A stretch of DNA of 64,000 nt, taken from assembly GCA_000727475.1 (NCBI GenBank), contig KL647288.1, positions 2,069,346-2,133,345 on the forward strand. Reading direction: 5' to 3'. The translations under genes and the position numbers were made by a program. The notes beneath the pieces were generated by a model, which saw nothing but the letters and a program-made list of their open reading frames with translations, was not told the origin of the DNA and ran no database searches. Source of the DNA: Sarcocystis neurona. Lineage: Eukaryota; Apicomplexa; Conoidasida; Eucoccidiorida; Sarcocystidae. Positions 28,133 to 40,500 of the stretch are shown in pieces (positions within the stretch are counted from its first letter, which is position 1; each line of letters starts with the position of its first letter).

Positions 28133-29270
28133 GACTCTGTAGCCGCTGCATTTCCGCGGTGGTGCTATTTCGAGGTGCGAGAGATCTGTAATTCTTATGA
28201 AATCCTGCAAGAATACCTGGGGATCCTCGCACGGGTTCGTGCACTTGTGAACAGATACTCTTTCTGTACCCCACTCCGACAGGTTTCAGCAACCCCTCTT
28301 ACCTGCGTGGCTGGCAAACACATTTTACCTCTGCATCTAATTGCTTTTTGTCCTTAGTATTCGACNNNNNNNNNNNNNNNNNNNNNNNNNNNNNNNNNNN
28401 NNNNNNNNNNNNNNNNNNNNNNNNNNNNNNNNNNNNNNNNNNNNNNNNNNNNNNNNNNNNNNNNNNNNNNNNNNNNNNNNNNNNNNNNNNNNNNNNNNNN
28501 NNNNNNNNNNNNNNNNNNNNNNNNNNNNNNNNNNNNNNNNNNNNNNNNNNNNNNNNNNNNNNNNNNNNNNNNNNNNNNNNNNNNNNNNNNNNNNNNNNNN
28601 NNNNNNNNNNNNNNNNNNNNNNNNNNNNNNNNNNNNNNNNNNNNNNNNNNNNNNNNNNNNNNNNNNNNNNNNNNNNNNNNNNNNNNNNNNNNNNNNNNNN
28701 NNNNNNNNNNNNNNNNNNNNNNNNNNNNNNNNNNNNNNNNNNNNNNNNNNNNNNNNNNNNNNNNNNNNNNNNNNNNNNNNNNNNNNNNNNNNNNNNNNNN
28801 NNNNNNNNNNNNNNNNNNNNNNNNNNNNNNNNNNNNNNNNNNNNNNNNNNNNNNNNNNNNNNNNNNNNNNNNNNNNNNNNNNNNNNNNNNNNNNNNNNNN
28901 NNNNNNNNNNNNNNNNNNNNNNNNNNNNNNNNNNNNNNNNNNNNNNNNNNNNNNNNNNNNNNNNNNNNNNNNNNNNNNNNNNNNNNNNNNNNNNNNNNNN
29001 ACATTTTACCTCTGCATCTAATTGCTTTTTGTCCTTAGTATTCGACTCTGTAGCCGCTGCATTTCCGGGGTGGCGCTACTTCGAGGTGCTAAAGATCTGT
29101 AATTCTTTCGAAATCCTGCAAGAATACTTGAAGAACCTCCCACGGGTTTGTGCACTTGTGAACAGATACGCATTCTGTACCCCACTCCGACAGGTTTCAG
29201 CAGCCCTTCTTACCTGCATGGCTGGCAAACACATTTTACCTCTGCATGTAATTGCTTTTCGCTGCTACAG
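28133..29270. repeat. 230-bp tandem repeat flanking an assembly gap
   Basis: The unit beginning GACTCTGTAGCCGCTGCATT at 28133 recurs at 28363 (cut by the gap) and at 29044. ACATTTTACCTCTGCAT recurs at 28320, 29001 and 29231. Within a copy the two landmarks are 187 bp apart both times, and the period is 230 bp. The two readable copies differ at scattered positions, including many that would change residues, and 230 is not a multiple of three. I therefore read it as non-coding satellite rather than repeated exons. Confidence 0.85.
28366..29000. other. Assembly gap (635 N)
   Basis: A run of unknown bases. The matching landmarks on its two sides (28363 and 29044) are 681 bp apart, close to three 230-bp units (690). 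The gap is therefore probably more copies of the flanking satellite. Any frame drawn through it is meaningless. Confidence 0.95.
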
Positions 29271-32200
29271 TCGAGAACGCGGTGTGCAGCTGCCGGCATT
29301 CCTCTAAAGATGTGCACCATAAACCACATTGCTCCACTTTGAGGGGGATCCTGCGCAAAAGGGACAGCTAGGACGCATCAGTAGTCGCATCCATTGTATA
29401 AAAGGTCACATGTATGTCGCGGCCACAGTATATTTGCTTAGAGTACACAATAAGGCTTTAAAATTACTCTCTCATATACGCGTACCAAAGCAGCACGTCT
29501 AACGGGAGGCCAATCGACGCATTTTTCTCGGCTGCACACAGACGACGAAAACGAGGTGACAACGCGCAATCCAAACAAAAGTGAGGTTCCACCTTTACGA
29601 ATGAAGATGCTTACTGGTCCTCCAATGCCGCTCTGCTTCTACAGGTCACTGTCACAAACGTGGTGCCTCCATTTCTAGAGGTGCGGTCGCTTTCAGTCAT
29701 TGCAAGTTGAGCAATTTGCCACCTTTTACACTAAGAACTACACAAGCTGAAAACTAGAGAGCTTCCATTTCTCTACCTCGGGAATGCGGCCAATATCGAG
29801 ATTACTCCCCCTCCGGTCACCGCCACGCACCCACCGAGAAAAAACTTTCGAGTTCAACCACTTTCATTTCTGTGAGATGCAGAGGCGGTGTGCAGCGCGT
29901 ACGCGCGCTGAACGACTCGCTTTCGCACAACAGGGACGGCAACGTCAACCACTTTAGCAAAACGGGCGGCAAGGGCACCGGCAGCAGTTGCAACAGCAAC
30001 TACCGGTAGCACCTCCTTTCAGAACGCTGGTGACGCTGTTCCATCTCACAAAATCGTTTGTAGGGTCGTGCGTCACACAACGCAAGGCATTCAGCTCGCG
30101 TACTCTGTACTGTGTGTACGCAAGTAGATCTGCGCGTTTGTACCACGTACCTCAGACTATAGTGTCAACTTGTGGGCGTGCAAAAAAGTAAAAACGCCTA
30201 TACTCACGTGTGCTTTGCTGCGGTGCGCTAGCACGACGACACAGGCGCGTACGTGTACATCCAAGTGAGTCGAGCATATCGAGTACGACGACGGGTATGT
30301 GCAGGCTCCCTCACGCACGCCCTTAGGTGTCTGAACTAAGTTGCAGAGATGTCTCTCCGTAATGAGCAATCGTCTGTTTCTGCTGGCCTCCGCTACAACA
30401 TGTCATGATGTATCAAGGGTGACTGTCACCATATATGGATGACAGATACGTCCGAAACAGGCGTTCAGCGAGAACGTGTCTTCTGGCGCAAAAGCTAGGT
30501 ATAAGGGAAAGCTTTTGCCGACAGGCGAGTTTGTAACTGAAGTGGCTATACACACGTCCAAGTAAACGTTGCCGGTTCAGACGCTATCACCCGCGATACT
30601 CGTGGACGACCATGCATAGAATTGTAGACAAAGCTGTCTAGGGCACATGCCTGGATTTATGTCTCGACATATACGTCCGTCTGCAGTTCGGCAGCCATAG
30701 TCGCAGTTCGGAATCGCCCGTGTCCGCTAAACGTGCGTGCTCAAAATCAGACACACAAGTGAGTGCATTGTCGTGCTTCTTTTTAACAAGGTGCGTGCCT
30801 CCGACACAAGCATCCATAGATCGTGCACGTTCACCAGTTCAGGCATGAACACTTCCGTCTTATTTTAGCGTTCAGTGCCCCTGCGCGCCGCTAACAATCG
30901 TTGCGTAAGAGTCATACGGGGACTCAGTGCGTCCGACAGCACAAAAAGGACGCACACAACTGTAAAAGTGTGCACAAGTGCACACGAAAAGCTTAGTTCA
31001 AGCATGAACGAAGCTGATCCAAACTTAAAGTCCCGAAAATTCGGCACTTCCTAGCACACGTCCATGCTATGCTGTAATATTACTGCAACACGCCGCGGGT
31101 CAACGAATGTTGAAGCCGCTGTGAAGTGAGCATGGTATACACACGAAAAGTACGTTGCTATATTTCCGCGGTCTCAGAAATATCCGCGGCGGATCTGTAT
31201 CTAGAGGTACTACAGAAGAGTACCTACGTCCACAAGTACGTGTATGTTTGGATGTCTTCGTGCGTTGATTGACTTTTCAAGGACGGAGGACGCCTTTCTT
31301 TAGTGGGGATGATAGTGTACGTCCACACGGTAATGCCGGTACTATGTTACAGCGTATGCGCGGACGCAGATGCTCCACATGCGTATGCATATGTGGAAAT
31401 ATGTGTCTAAACAAGCAAACTATTCTTTTGAAAAGCAGCTCACAAGCATACACTAAAAAACACGCACAGGACAAAATACTCATAGTTTGCATCTCTATAC
31501 ATGCACACATTTACGTCCTTGTACTCAGGTAGACGTAGGAAGAAGGAGGCAGGGGGCATATTTTTACGCGTGAAATACTCTTCACAACAAGTAACGCTGT
31601 CTAATTGTGCCCTGCGTACAGACGATGATACATGCACTACGCACACCGGGCGAACAGCCAACGCCGTCGTCTATCTGTGTATCACACGCCTTAGTGCGCC
31701 GGCGCACATCAGATTATTCGTACGCTGAAACAGTTACTAGAATTTCAACGCCTAGATTACATCCTGATTTTACGTGGCGGCGTGTGGAGAAGCGCAGAAA
31801 CATTCGTGCCGACACACAGGCCCACGAATGCGTCAAAGGCTCCTTCGTGGTTCTTCTTCCACGTCAGTGTTCAATCATGCACGAGCGCGTCTTCTCTTTA
31901 GTGCGCACTTTAGTACATTGGAATGAGAAGCAACTCACTGAGGACATATATGCTTCTGTACGGGTGGATGCATTCTTGCAACTAGTCGTATCTTTACATA
32001 CATACGTTTATACAAGTAGACACTGTACATGTCCACCTGCAAGTTAGTGCAGGAATGCTGGTACAGAAGCCAGGAAGGCACCGAGTGTTATCCTACTTGC
32101 AGAATTCCTGCAAACCGAAGCCGTGGAATGAAGGAATCTCTTCTTTCGGGACAGAAAGGCGTCTCAGGTTTCCTTTCAGTGTATTAGTCGCCGGCAGGGC

Positions 32201-32480
32201 TGTTAAGAGCACGTCTGCGCCGGAGGTCACTGAAAATTCAAAGGGAGATTCATCAAGAAAGCGGTGTGGGAATTGCGTTGTACATTTTTAAATGGATACC
32301 TGCACTCCGTATTCGATACTTGTGTAAAAAGCGTTCTTCTTTATCTGACAAATAACTCGTAAAGTGACCTATAGCGGAGCAACGGTAAAAAGCGGGCTCC
32401 AGAACCCACTCTAGCAAAACGAGGCGCAGGACACAGATTTTCGAAGCAGCAACGAGGAAATCGTTCAGACTAAGATTTCA
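29271..32480. other. Repeat-poor spacer, no gene seen
   Basis: No frame longer than about 150 codons, no CAG tract and no recognisable domain on either strand. The sequence is rich in scattered ACGT/GTAC words. I see no RNA gene signature. Confidence 0.45.
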
Positions 32481-34430
32481 GCAGTAGGACAGCAGCAGTG
32501 TTCGATGCAGCAGTGAAACTGTCGTCGCAGTTCGGCAGCACCTGCAACCCTAGCTCCATTTTGAGGGCAGTCGATCTAGTAACGACAAAAAGCGATAGCA
32601 TGACAAAAATTGTTTCCTGGAAGCAGCACCAGCAGGGAGAGCCTGGCAGGTGGTCGAGAGCAGTAAGAGTGTTACGGCGGGGACACCGCCCAAGGACGGC
32701 GTTCCACTGAAATGATCCTTAACCTGCAAGACGGGTAGGAGCAGCAGCGGAAGGAAGACAAGGCGTGCTACTCTTGGGATGCAATCAGACCGCAAGAGAC
32801 GCCTTCCAGCAGCAACACAGCAGTAGTAGCCGATCACGATGGCTGAAGACGGCTGCACTCCGGTTTGATGCCAGCAGCAATAGCGCCATTCGAACGAAGG
32901 AGACCCACAACGCAGCACACAGGAACAATGAGCGTAATCTTGGTAGTTCTCTGCTCGGCATCGCACCATCTCCCCTGGCAGCGGGTGAACAACCGCACTC
33001 TTGGAGGCCTCAGTAGCGCAATGCAGTTGTGTCCCCGAGCCTGCTGTACCGTTGCTCTGGCGACGGAGGCGTGAATTCTCTCCATATGTACCCCCTGGTG
33101 CGATACGTCAGACAAGCAGCGGCATCACCCGCGTCACTGGAAAGGCGTGCGAGTTAGTGTGTCAATGACAACTGCGGGACACGATCACCTGCACCCGGAG
33201 CGGGTGGAGGATGGCACCGTCGGCACTATCAGATTACAAGCAATTCTGCAGCCAGCAACAGGAACAACAGGAACACAGGCGGCGGTAGATCTGCGTCCGG
33301 ACGCAGAGAGCCTTTAAAATAGTAAATACGTGCACTTTTACCATGCAACGCATCACAGCAGGTACACGGAAGCACGCGTAAGGAGGGTGGTGCCCCAGAC
33401 GGATCTACATCTTCACACGTGCACGTGTGTCCACGCACACGCCGTGTGCGCACATACATCTCTTGAATCCCCCCTTGTGTTGTGTATGGAGATCATACTA
33501 GCAGGCACGTAAAGGACCCGGCGAGTACGAAGCGCAGCCATCCAAGCATTGCGCAGCACTTGCAGCACGCGCGCACTGGCCGGAGGTTGGGTCGCCCTTT
33601 CCCTTGTGGACACTGCGCCTCATTTTGCGGCACTGTTTGGTTCGTACTACCGTTTTCGCTCTGCGTATACTGGCTGTCACCTGTACCGTCGGCAGTGGAA
33701 TGAGTGCCGCCGCAGGCGTTCCTCCTAGTACTAGTAGTAGCGCCGGCGTGGCCGCCACGCGCCGCAGGTAATGCTGCCGCAGCAGCTCTTCCCCTCACCG
33801 TTATCGGAGCTGCGGCTGCCGTAGCGAGTGCCGTTGTTGGTGGTTCTCCTGCTTCCTGTCTGGCAATTATTATTGTGCTGCGGTGCTATTCTAACTACTG
33901 CCCTGGGCGGCTTATCTGGCTGTTGACCAAGTTGTGGCCTGTGTGAGTGCAGCTGCTGCCGCTTCCATTGCTGGTTTCTTAGGTGATGCTGCTGCAACTG
34001 AAGCTACTACCCCAGGTCGGCTGCTCCCGTGGACGCTGCTGCTGCTGCTGTTGAGCACTCTATTGTTCTGGTGCAGGCACGGCTACCCTCCTCAGGTCCC
34101 CGCGCCACTGAAGTCGATCCTGTTGTTCATTGTGCTGTTGCCTGTGGAGTTGTTGCTGTTTCGTGTTTTGCTGCTGCTCATTTCTGCACTCCTCCTGTTG
34201 CTGCTTTTTGCCGCTTCTCCTCCTGGTGCTGTTGCTGCGCTGTTGCTGAGTTGCACGCAGGAGGTCGGACAGTCAGTGTCTTCTCGTGGTGCGTCAGGAC
34301 GGGGGTGTCTTCCTCGCAAAATTGTACTTTTTCCTTCGTGTGTGTGTGTGTGTACATATATACGTAAATGGCGTCCCCCTGCCACCTTCGAGCAGCTCTC
34401 CAACTCTCCTCTTCAATTTTTCTAAGCTCT
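32481..34430. other. CAG/CTG-rich segment, coding strand undecided
   Basis: A repeat-rich segment. At 32.5-33.1 kb overlapping frames of 70-140 codons occur on both strands. At 33.7-34.4 kb the plus strand reads Ala- and then Leu-rich (CTG runs near 34037-34056) and the minus strand reads Asn/Ser/Gln-rich. By the orientation rule seen elsewhere (CAG as sense) a minus-strand exon is slightly favoured at 33.73-34.4 kb, but no frame is long enough to call. Confidence 0.3.
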
Positions 34431-37103
34431 AGGGCCTCGTTCCCCGTGCCTTACGGCGTGCGTTTCCCGTGAAGCGCCCTTCTCTTAACGAGAGCTTGAA
34501 CTTTTTGGCCGTCTTGACATTTTACGGACACTCTCGCGCTCCTCATTCGTTCGCCTTCCCCCGCAGCTCTACTCCCGTCCAAATATTTATGCCTTCAGTC
34601 CAAGACGTACACAGTTCTCTCCACACATGCATGACGTAGATTTAAACAATACTTATGTATGTCCGCATACTGGCGCTTAAGCATGCTTATTTCATACATG
34701 GGTGGACTCGTTGGCGTATATGTGTGTGTGTAGGTTGTAACGAGGTATCCCGTTTTGTACAACACATTTTCCACAGTCCACTCACGGACTTCTTGGCGTT
34801 TGTAGAAGTTTCATACTTCTTCCTTGTCACTGATGTTTTTCCCCAATTTTCCTTCCTTACCTTCCCTCCGTACTTTGTCACCCATTCCTTATCGTTAACC
34901 ACGCTTTGGTTTTCATTCTTCGTGTTCCGATTGCGACCCAGACGTACTTGTTTTCCCGCGACAGTTCGCCACCTGTCTGATCCCCAGCATCGCACCTATT
35001 TCTCTTCGAGAAAAACACAGTTGATGGCGGCCATCACCGCCACTTATCGACATTGTCTTTTCGAACTCCTCCTTTTTCGGAACTTCGTTTCCCTGAACGA
35101 CTCTCTTCTCGCAAATGTTTCCCACTCAAGCACTCCTTCTTTACCCGTTTTCGCCTTTTCTTTCTTCACTCGGGAGAACTTCCGTTGCTATCATACCAAA
35201 ATTTCTTCTCGTTTCTCTTCGCATCCTCGTTTCGCGTGTCTGCAGTAAACAAGCAGCGTCTTCCGCGTCACTCTTTTCCATGTCCTGCCCCTACTCCCTG
35301 CGCATTTCTGCCGGTGGTTTCCCCACTCCCGCTTCCATTACTGCTGCCTGCTCCTCTTCGCCATCTGCCTGATAGGAGGCTAGACGAAGTGCGAAGCGCA
35401 GGGTAGATAACATTTTGCCTCTTCTCCCGACTTGTACGTGACAACTGCTGGTCGGACGCTGAGTATTCCTTCTTCTGGAGGAGGCGACTCCCTTCGCAAC
35501 TTGAGCAGTTACCCCTACCGCACTAGGGGCAGGTCACAGTGGCAACGACTTGAATGAGGATAGGACTGTCGGCAGTTCGTATCTGGACAGCGACGGCAGG
35601 GCCCGAACAGCAGCACAAGGCGCAGCCGTGGCACGACACCAGGAGCAAACAGATCATCATCGGCAGCAACTCCGAATTCTCAGTCGCCTAGAATGTAGTA
35701 CGCTGCTGCTGCTACTACTGTCCCCGTGAGACACGTGGAAGCAGCAGTAGACATTGGCGGCAGCACAACAGACAGCAGGACGACCCCCTACCACTGGCAG
35801 CAGCAACAGCAGAAGCACTGCACGTTACAACAGAGCGAAACAGGAGCAGAGGAAGAAGGAAGCAGGCGCAAAACAAAACCTGAACCAGATCAATATCCAC
35901 ACGGACTTTTCAGTCACGTACGTTAGCACCTCCCAGTCCTACATCTTGACATGTAAACGTGGCTTCTTCATGCTCCCGAGGACCGAAACAGGGAGCTTCT
36001 CTCTTTTGCCGAAGCATACGAAAGGACACAGGCGCGCGCCTTTTTCTGTCTACGTACGTCTTTGCCCAGGAAAGCGGCAGGCGCAGTTCCAGCAGGAGCG
36101 GCTGCAGCAGGAGCGCACACCGGAAGTCGCCCGCCGGCGCACTTGAGAGGACGCCAGGCGCAGCAGCAGGAGCAGCAACAGCAGGTATACAGCAAGCTGC
36201 GACTGCATTGCACACAGTAATAGCAGGCGCCTGCGAGCAGCCTTCTCAACGGGAGCTTCTTTAAAGAGCAGGAGATGATATTTTTCCTGCTGTGGAAGCA
36301 GACGTTCCAACGTGGCTTCCAGAAACGCAGCAGGCGGAAATCTACGACTCTGGTTACAGCAGTACAACAAGAGCAGCAAGATTACATGTACTTACTGGCA
36401 GCACAGCACTATAGAAGCAGCGCTGCCACCCAGCAGCCACACACTTCCATCCCACGACAGCAGCGGCAGCAAACAGGTCTACGTGCGCCTCTCGAAGGCT
36501 CGCTCTCTGCAGTAACCCCAGAAGGAGAAGAAGCTGCGTGTTGCACAAGAGGCGCAAAGGGCGGAAGGGGCTAAGGAGGAGTGGAGTGTGGTCGTAGCAG
36601 CAGCAGGAACAGGAGCATTCTCAGCAGGAGCTGGAAAGAGGGAAGAAGCCGAGGCGAAGGACTGTTTTGCTTCTTCTTTCTCTCCTCGCTTCCCAGTGAG
36701 GACTGCTTCGCGGGTGAATCCGTCTTTCACACGAAAGAGCACATTCTGCGTTCGCCCAGAGGGGAGCTGCTTTTTCAGCAGCAGCTGCAGCAGCAGTAAG
36801 AGGACGAATTAGACCGGGCAGGAGGCGGCAGACAACACGTTGTCCATTCTACAAGAGACGCAAGCCGGAACGCAGCTTCTGGAGACCAGCGGTAGAGCAG
36901 GTGAGTCCCTGTCGCACCTGCCGCAGCAGGAGGGAAGCAGAGGCCTAGAAAAGGCAGAAGATTAGCTGTCTCTGCTGCAGCAGGAGGAAAGGGAGGAACA
37001 ACGTCGCAGGGAACAGCGGAAACGCGTTTCCCGTTGTGCAGGGGCAGAAGTGAACGCGCAGCTTCCTCAACAGCAGCAGAGGACTTCTCGTCTTTGAAAG
37101 GCC
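34431..37103 (+). other. Possible 5' region of the coiled-coil gene
   Basis: The plus strand is strikingly pyrimidine-rich at about 34.78-35.38 kb, like the leader just before the CSN2 start codon at 54.4-54.54 kb. This would suit a plus-strand promoter or leader. Between 35.7 and 36.8 kb several plus frames of 70-130 codons are Gln/Arg- or Ser-rich and could be upstream exons. One of them (36588-36812) contains a copy of a segment repeated inside the main exon. Confidence 0.3.
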
Positions 37104-37500
37104 ATGGTGCTTGTACGCAGCCCCAAGCGGGGCCCGTGGCTTTGCCCAGCCTCCCCCTCACGAGCAGCAGCAGCAGCAACAGCAGGAGGAGAAGCGGGGG
37201 AGTCAGCAAAGGGAGCAGAACGAGGTCAAGCAGTGGACACACGACTCACTGCTGCAGCACCAGCGGGCTCGGAGGGCGGCAGTTTCTTCGCAGCAGCAGC
37301 AGAGACGAAAGGCGCCGCGGTCGTTGAAGCAGCAGGGGCAGCATCACCCTCAGCAGCAGTTGCAGGGAGGGAACAAGCCGAGCGGGGAGCCTGTTTTGCT
37401 ACTTTCTCTCCTCGCTGCCCAGCGAGAAGTGCTTCACGTCTCAGTCCGGTTTCTCGACGGAAGAGCACGTCACGCGTTGGCTTCTTCTCGGAGGCGGCCA
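36588..37500 (+). repeat. Diverged coding duplication, 726-bp spacing
   Basis: TCTCCTCGCT is found at 36681 and again at 37407, 726 bp later (242 codons). Around it, the plus-strand peptides share FSPRFPVRTASR / FSPRCPARSASR and RKST, preceded by an Ala-rich stretch and followed by Ser runs. Both copies fall in the same reading frame (start positions divisible by three), although a stop at about 36810 separates them. An intron is therefore needed if both are translated. Confidence 0.5.
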
Positions 37501-40500
37501 CTCACTCGAGCAGCGGCGCCTGTCGCCGTCCTTCGCCTCCTGCTGCTTCTAGTAGCGAAGCTCGCACCGCTGCAGCTTGTGAGGCTCGGACTGATGTTGC
37601 TGCTGAAGCACGGGGTGTTGCTGCGGAAGTTCGGGGTGCCACTACTGCTGCAGCTCGCGAAACCACGTCAGGCACGCATGCTGCTCTGCCGTTCTCCCGC
37701 AGCGCAGCACGCCGTCTCGCCCGCATACCGTCGCACGCAGCAGCGGACACTGCAGCTGCGGCAGGCCCAGCAATACGAGGGGAAGGAGGAGGAAGTGCGC
37801 GTCGAGGGCCATCACTGCGGCATTTTTCGCGGGCCCCTGCGACAACCGGAGAAACCTGTACGAACAGCAAAAACGAGTCTCTACAGCCGCAGCCACAACA
37901 TGCTACTGCTGCTGTGAGCAACACCTCTGTGCCTAAACGCATGCGATACTCTCAACGGTCTCCGCTGCGCGGCACCAGCGGCCGCGCAGAGACGCAACGT
38001 AGCACTATGGAATCGCGAGGGATGGTCGCTTCTTTCCCTTTACCTAGAAAGCCCTCAACAACAGCGCCAGCAGCACGAGCAGCGGCAGCAGCGGAGTGTC
38101 AGTCTCCTGTGCATCGCACGGCTGCTGCTGCTCCTGCAGCGGCCAGCTGCTCGCCTCGAGAGGATGTTTCTGCTGCTGCGACGCCTGTCCCACGCGTGGA
38201 CCCCGCACTATCTGCTGCAGGAAAAAGTGTGTCTGCTGCAGCAGCCATAGTTCCTTCCGAAGCAACGACTTCCAGTTCAACAGCCGCTCCCACTGCAGCA
38301 GCAGAGCTCCTTGATACTCAGCAACACCAGGTGCGGCAGCATAGCGTCCAGGCTGTAGAGCTGCTACAACAGCTGCCTGCTACGCGTGCTCTGCACGAAT
38401 ACGTGCAGGAGGCAACGCGGAGTGAACTTCTTAGACGTCACCACGGAGAGAGAGCGGAAGCTACTCCTGCTGCTGGCGACGGACTTGGGAGCGGTGCTGC
38501 TATCGCTTCACTTGCTGCGCCCGGCACTGCTGCTGCTGCCGCCACACACGCAGCACCAACAGCCGCACGGTCAGCTGTGGCAAAACCTCCGGCCACAGCC
38601 GCCGCTGCAGCAGCAGCAGCAGCGACTCCTCTCGCTGCGGACGCTGCTCGCGCACCTCGTTCCCTAGCTGCTTCTTCGGGAGGGTCGGCGGCCGCTGGAC
38701 CGACGTCTTCTGCTGTTGCTGCTGCCGCGGCTGTGCAAATTCCTGCTCTTCCTGCTGCTGCTGCTGGAGTGCCCCCTAATGCTGCGGTGGCTTCTGCTGC
38801 CCCAGCCAGTCCCGTTGCTGCTGGCGTCTGTGTGCGGACTCCTCCTGTGGGGTCTGCAGCAGGCTCTGCTGTCACTCCAGCAGGCTGGACTGGCTATAGC
38901 GGCGACAAGCTGCAGCAGCTGGTGTTGCCTCGGACTGCTGAAGACCTGCGGCGGGAGTGGAGTCCCACAGTAGACAACGTTATTCAGAGGCTGTGTGACA
39001 TAAGAGAAGAAGAAAAGCAGGTCGGTCTCTTTTGCCGCGTGCACGCACATCCCCACGTGTTTGCCAATGTAAATTTCTACACGAAAATACATATATAGTA
39101 GCCACACATTCTGCTCGGTTGCGAAGATCTACGCGCGCGCGACAGAGACGCACAACTTTTTGTCTACACACACGCACACACACGTGTGTGCGCCTCTCTC
39201 CCTCAAGGGTGGATAAATTGCTTTAAACTATTCTGTGTGAGTTTATGGCGAAATGCACGCGGAAAACTCGTCCGTTATGTCTTGAGGCGAAAGACACGCG
39301 CAGGGACCGCAGCGCAGAGCTACGTGTCTATATGCGTACATATCTATACTTTTGCATATACTGTATACGTGTGTATAGACAGTATATGCGTGTGTTATAC
39401 AAAAGACAGGTAAATGTGTGTGTATATATGTTTACGTTGGTGCAAACGTGCGTCTCAGCGGTTTTTCCGTAGTGTCAGTCGCCCGCATTACTCGCGCAGA
39501 CCCCACCAGGGGATGACTTATTCTATCGTTCGATAGTCAACCTGGTTTTCTGCACGGGCAGCCAACCGGTCTATCAAAGGTTTTTGCCTCTCGCTCTCTT
39601 TGATGGGGCACGCATTACCGCAGTAGACAGAATGTTCTACGAGAAACCTACGTAGCTTGTAGCGTTGAAATACCTTTCGACGTGTACTCCTGTAACTAGC
39701 TGGCCCCTGGGCCTCCGCAGCTTCTTCGACGCACCTGACTCGCAGCGGTACTGGGACAATTTCCTTGGGTGTGCGCTATCTACTGCGCGTGCCGGGAGTG
39801 CTGCTGTCGGATTGCATGCGTTGTTCTTTGTCTGTCCTCTGTCCGGTGTATTTCTTCCTTGTTGCTTTTCCGTGTGCTGTTGCGTCCACGAAACCCTGCG
39901 CGCGCATGCTGCTGGTGTTGCAGCACGTCTTGTCAAAGTGCTGCTGCTCTCTTTTTTTCTGCCTGTTTCTGGGGAACACTGTGGCTTTTCATGCGTTTTG
40001 CCCTCACGGCTGAGCACGTGCCCTGACACCAACAGCCTGGCTGCTGCTACGACTGTTGCACTGCTGTGTCTGCTGCGACCTCTGCGGGCTGCACTTGCTG
40101 ATGCGCGGCTGCAACCGCAGCTTGTCGCTCTGCGTGGCCTCGTCTACTTGAGCGCTGCTCGCTCCCGGCTGCCGCTGCAGGAGTGCCGTGTGCACGTAAG
40201 CACCAACAGGAACAGCATCGGCAGCAGCGGCAGCCACTGCAGCAGGGTAGACATTTCCCATTTTCTCCTCTGTGCTGCGTGTTGCCGTTGTTTGTGGCTC
40301 CTCCTGCTCCTCCTCGGCTCGGGGGCGCAGCCATTCTTTTGCCTGTTGCGACATTTCTTGTTCTTGTCCCGCTGCTGTTGCTGTTGTGCCACTTCCGTCG
40401 TAGGTGACTCAGTTTATAATGCTGGAAGGCCGCGCTCTGCGGGTGCTGCGGCACGTGTCCAAGGCACTGCAGAAGAAGCGGACGGAGGTGGCAGCAGTGC

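Noticed and set aside
28341..29307. Frames of 216-319 codons across the N run
   Set aside because: Most of their length is unknown bases, and the readable ends are the 230-bp satellite.
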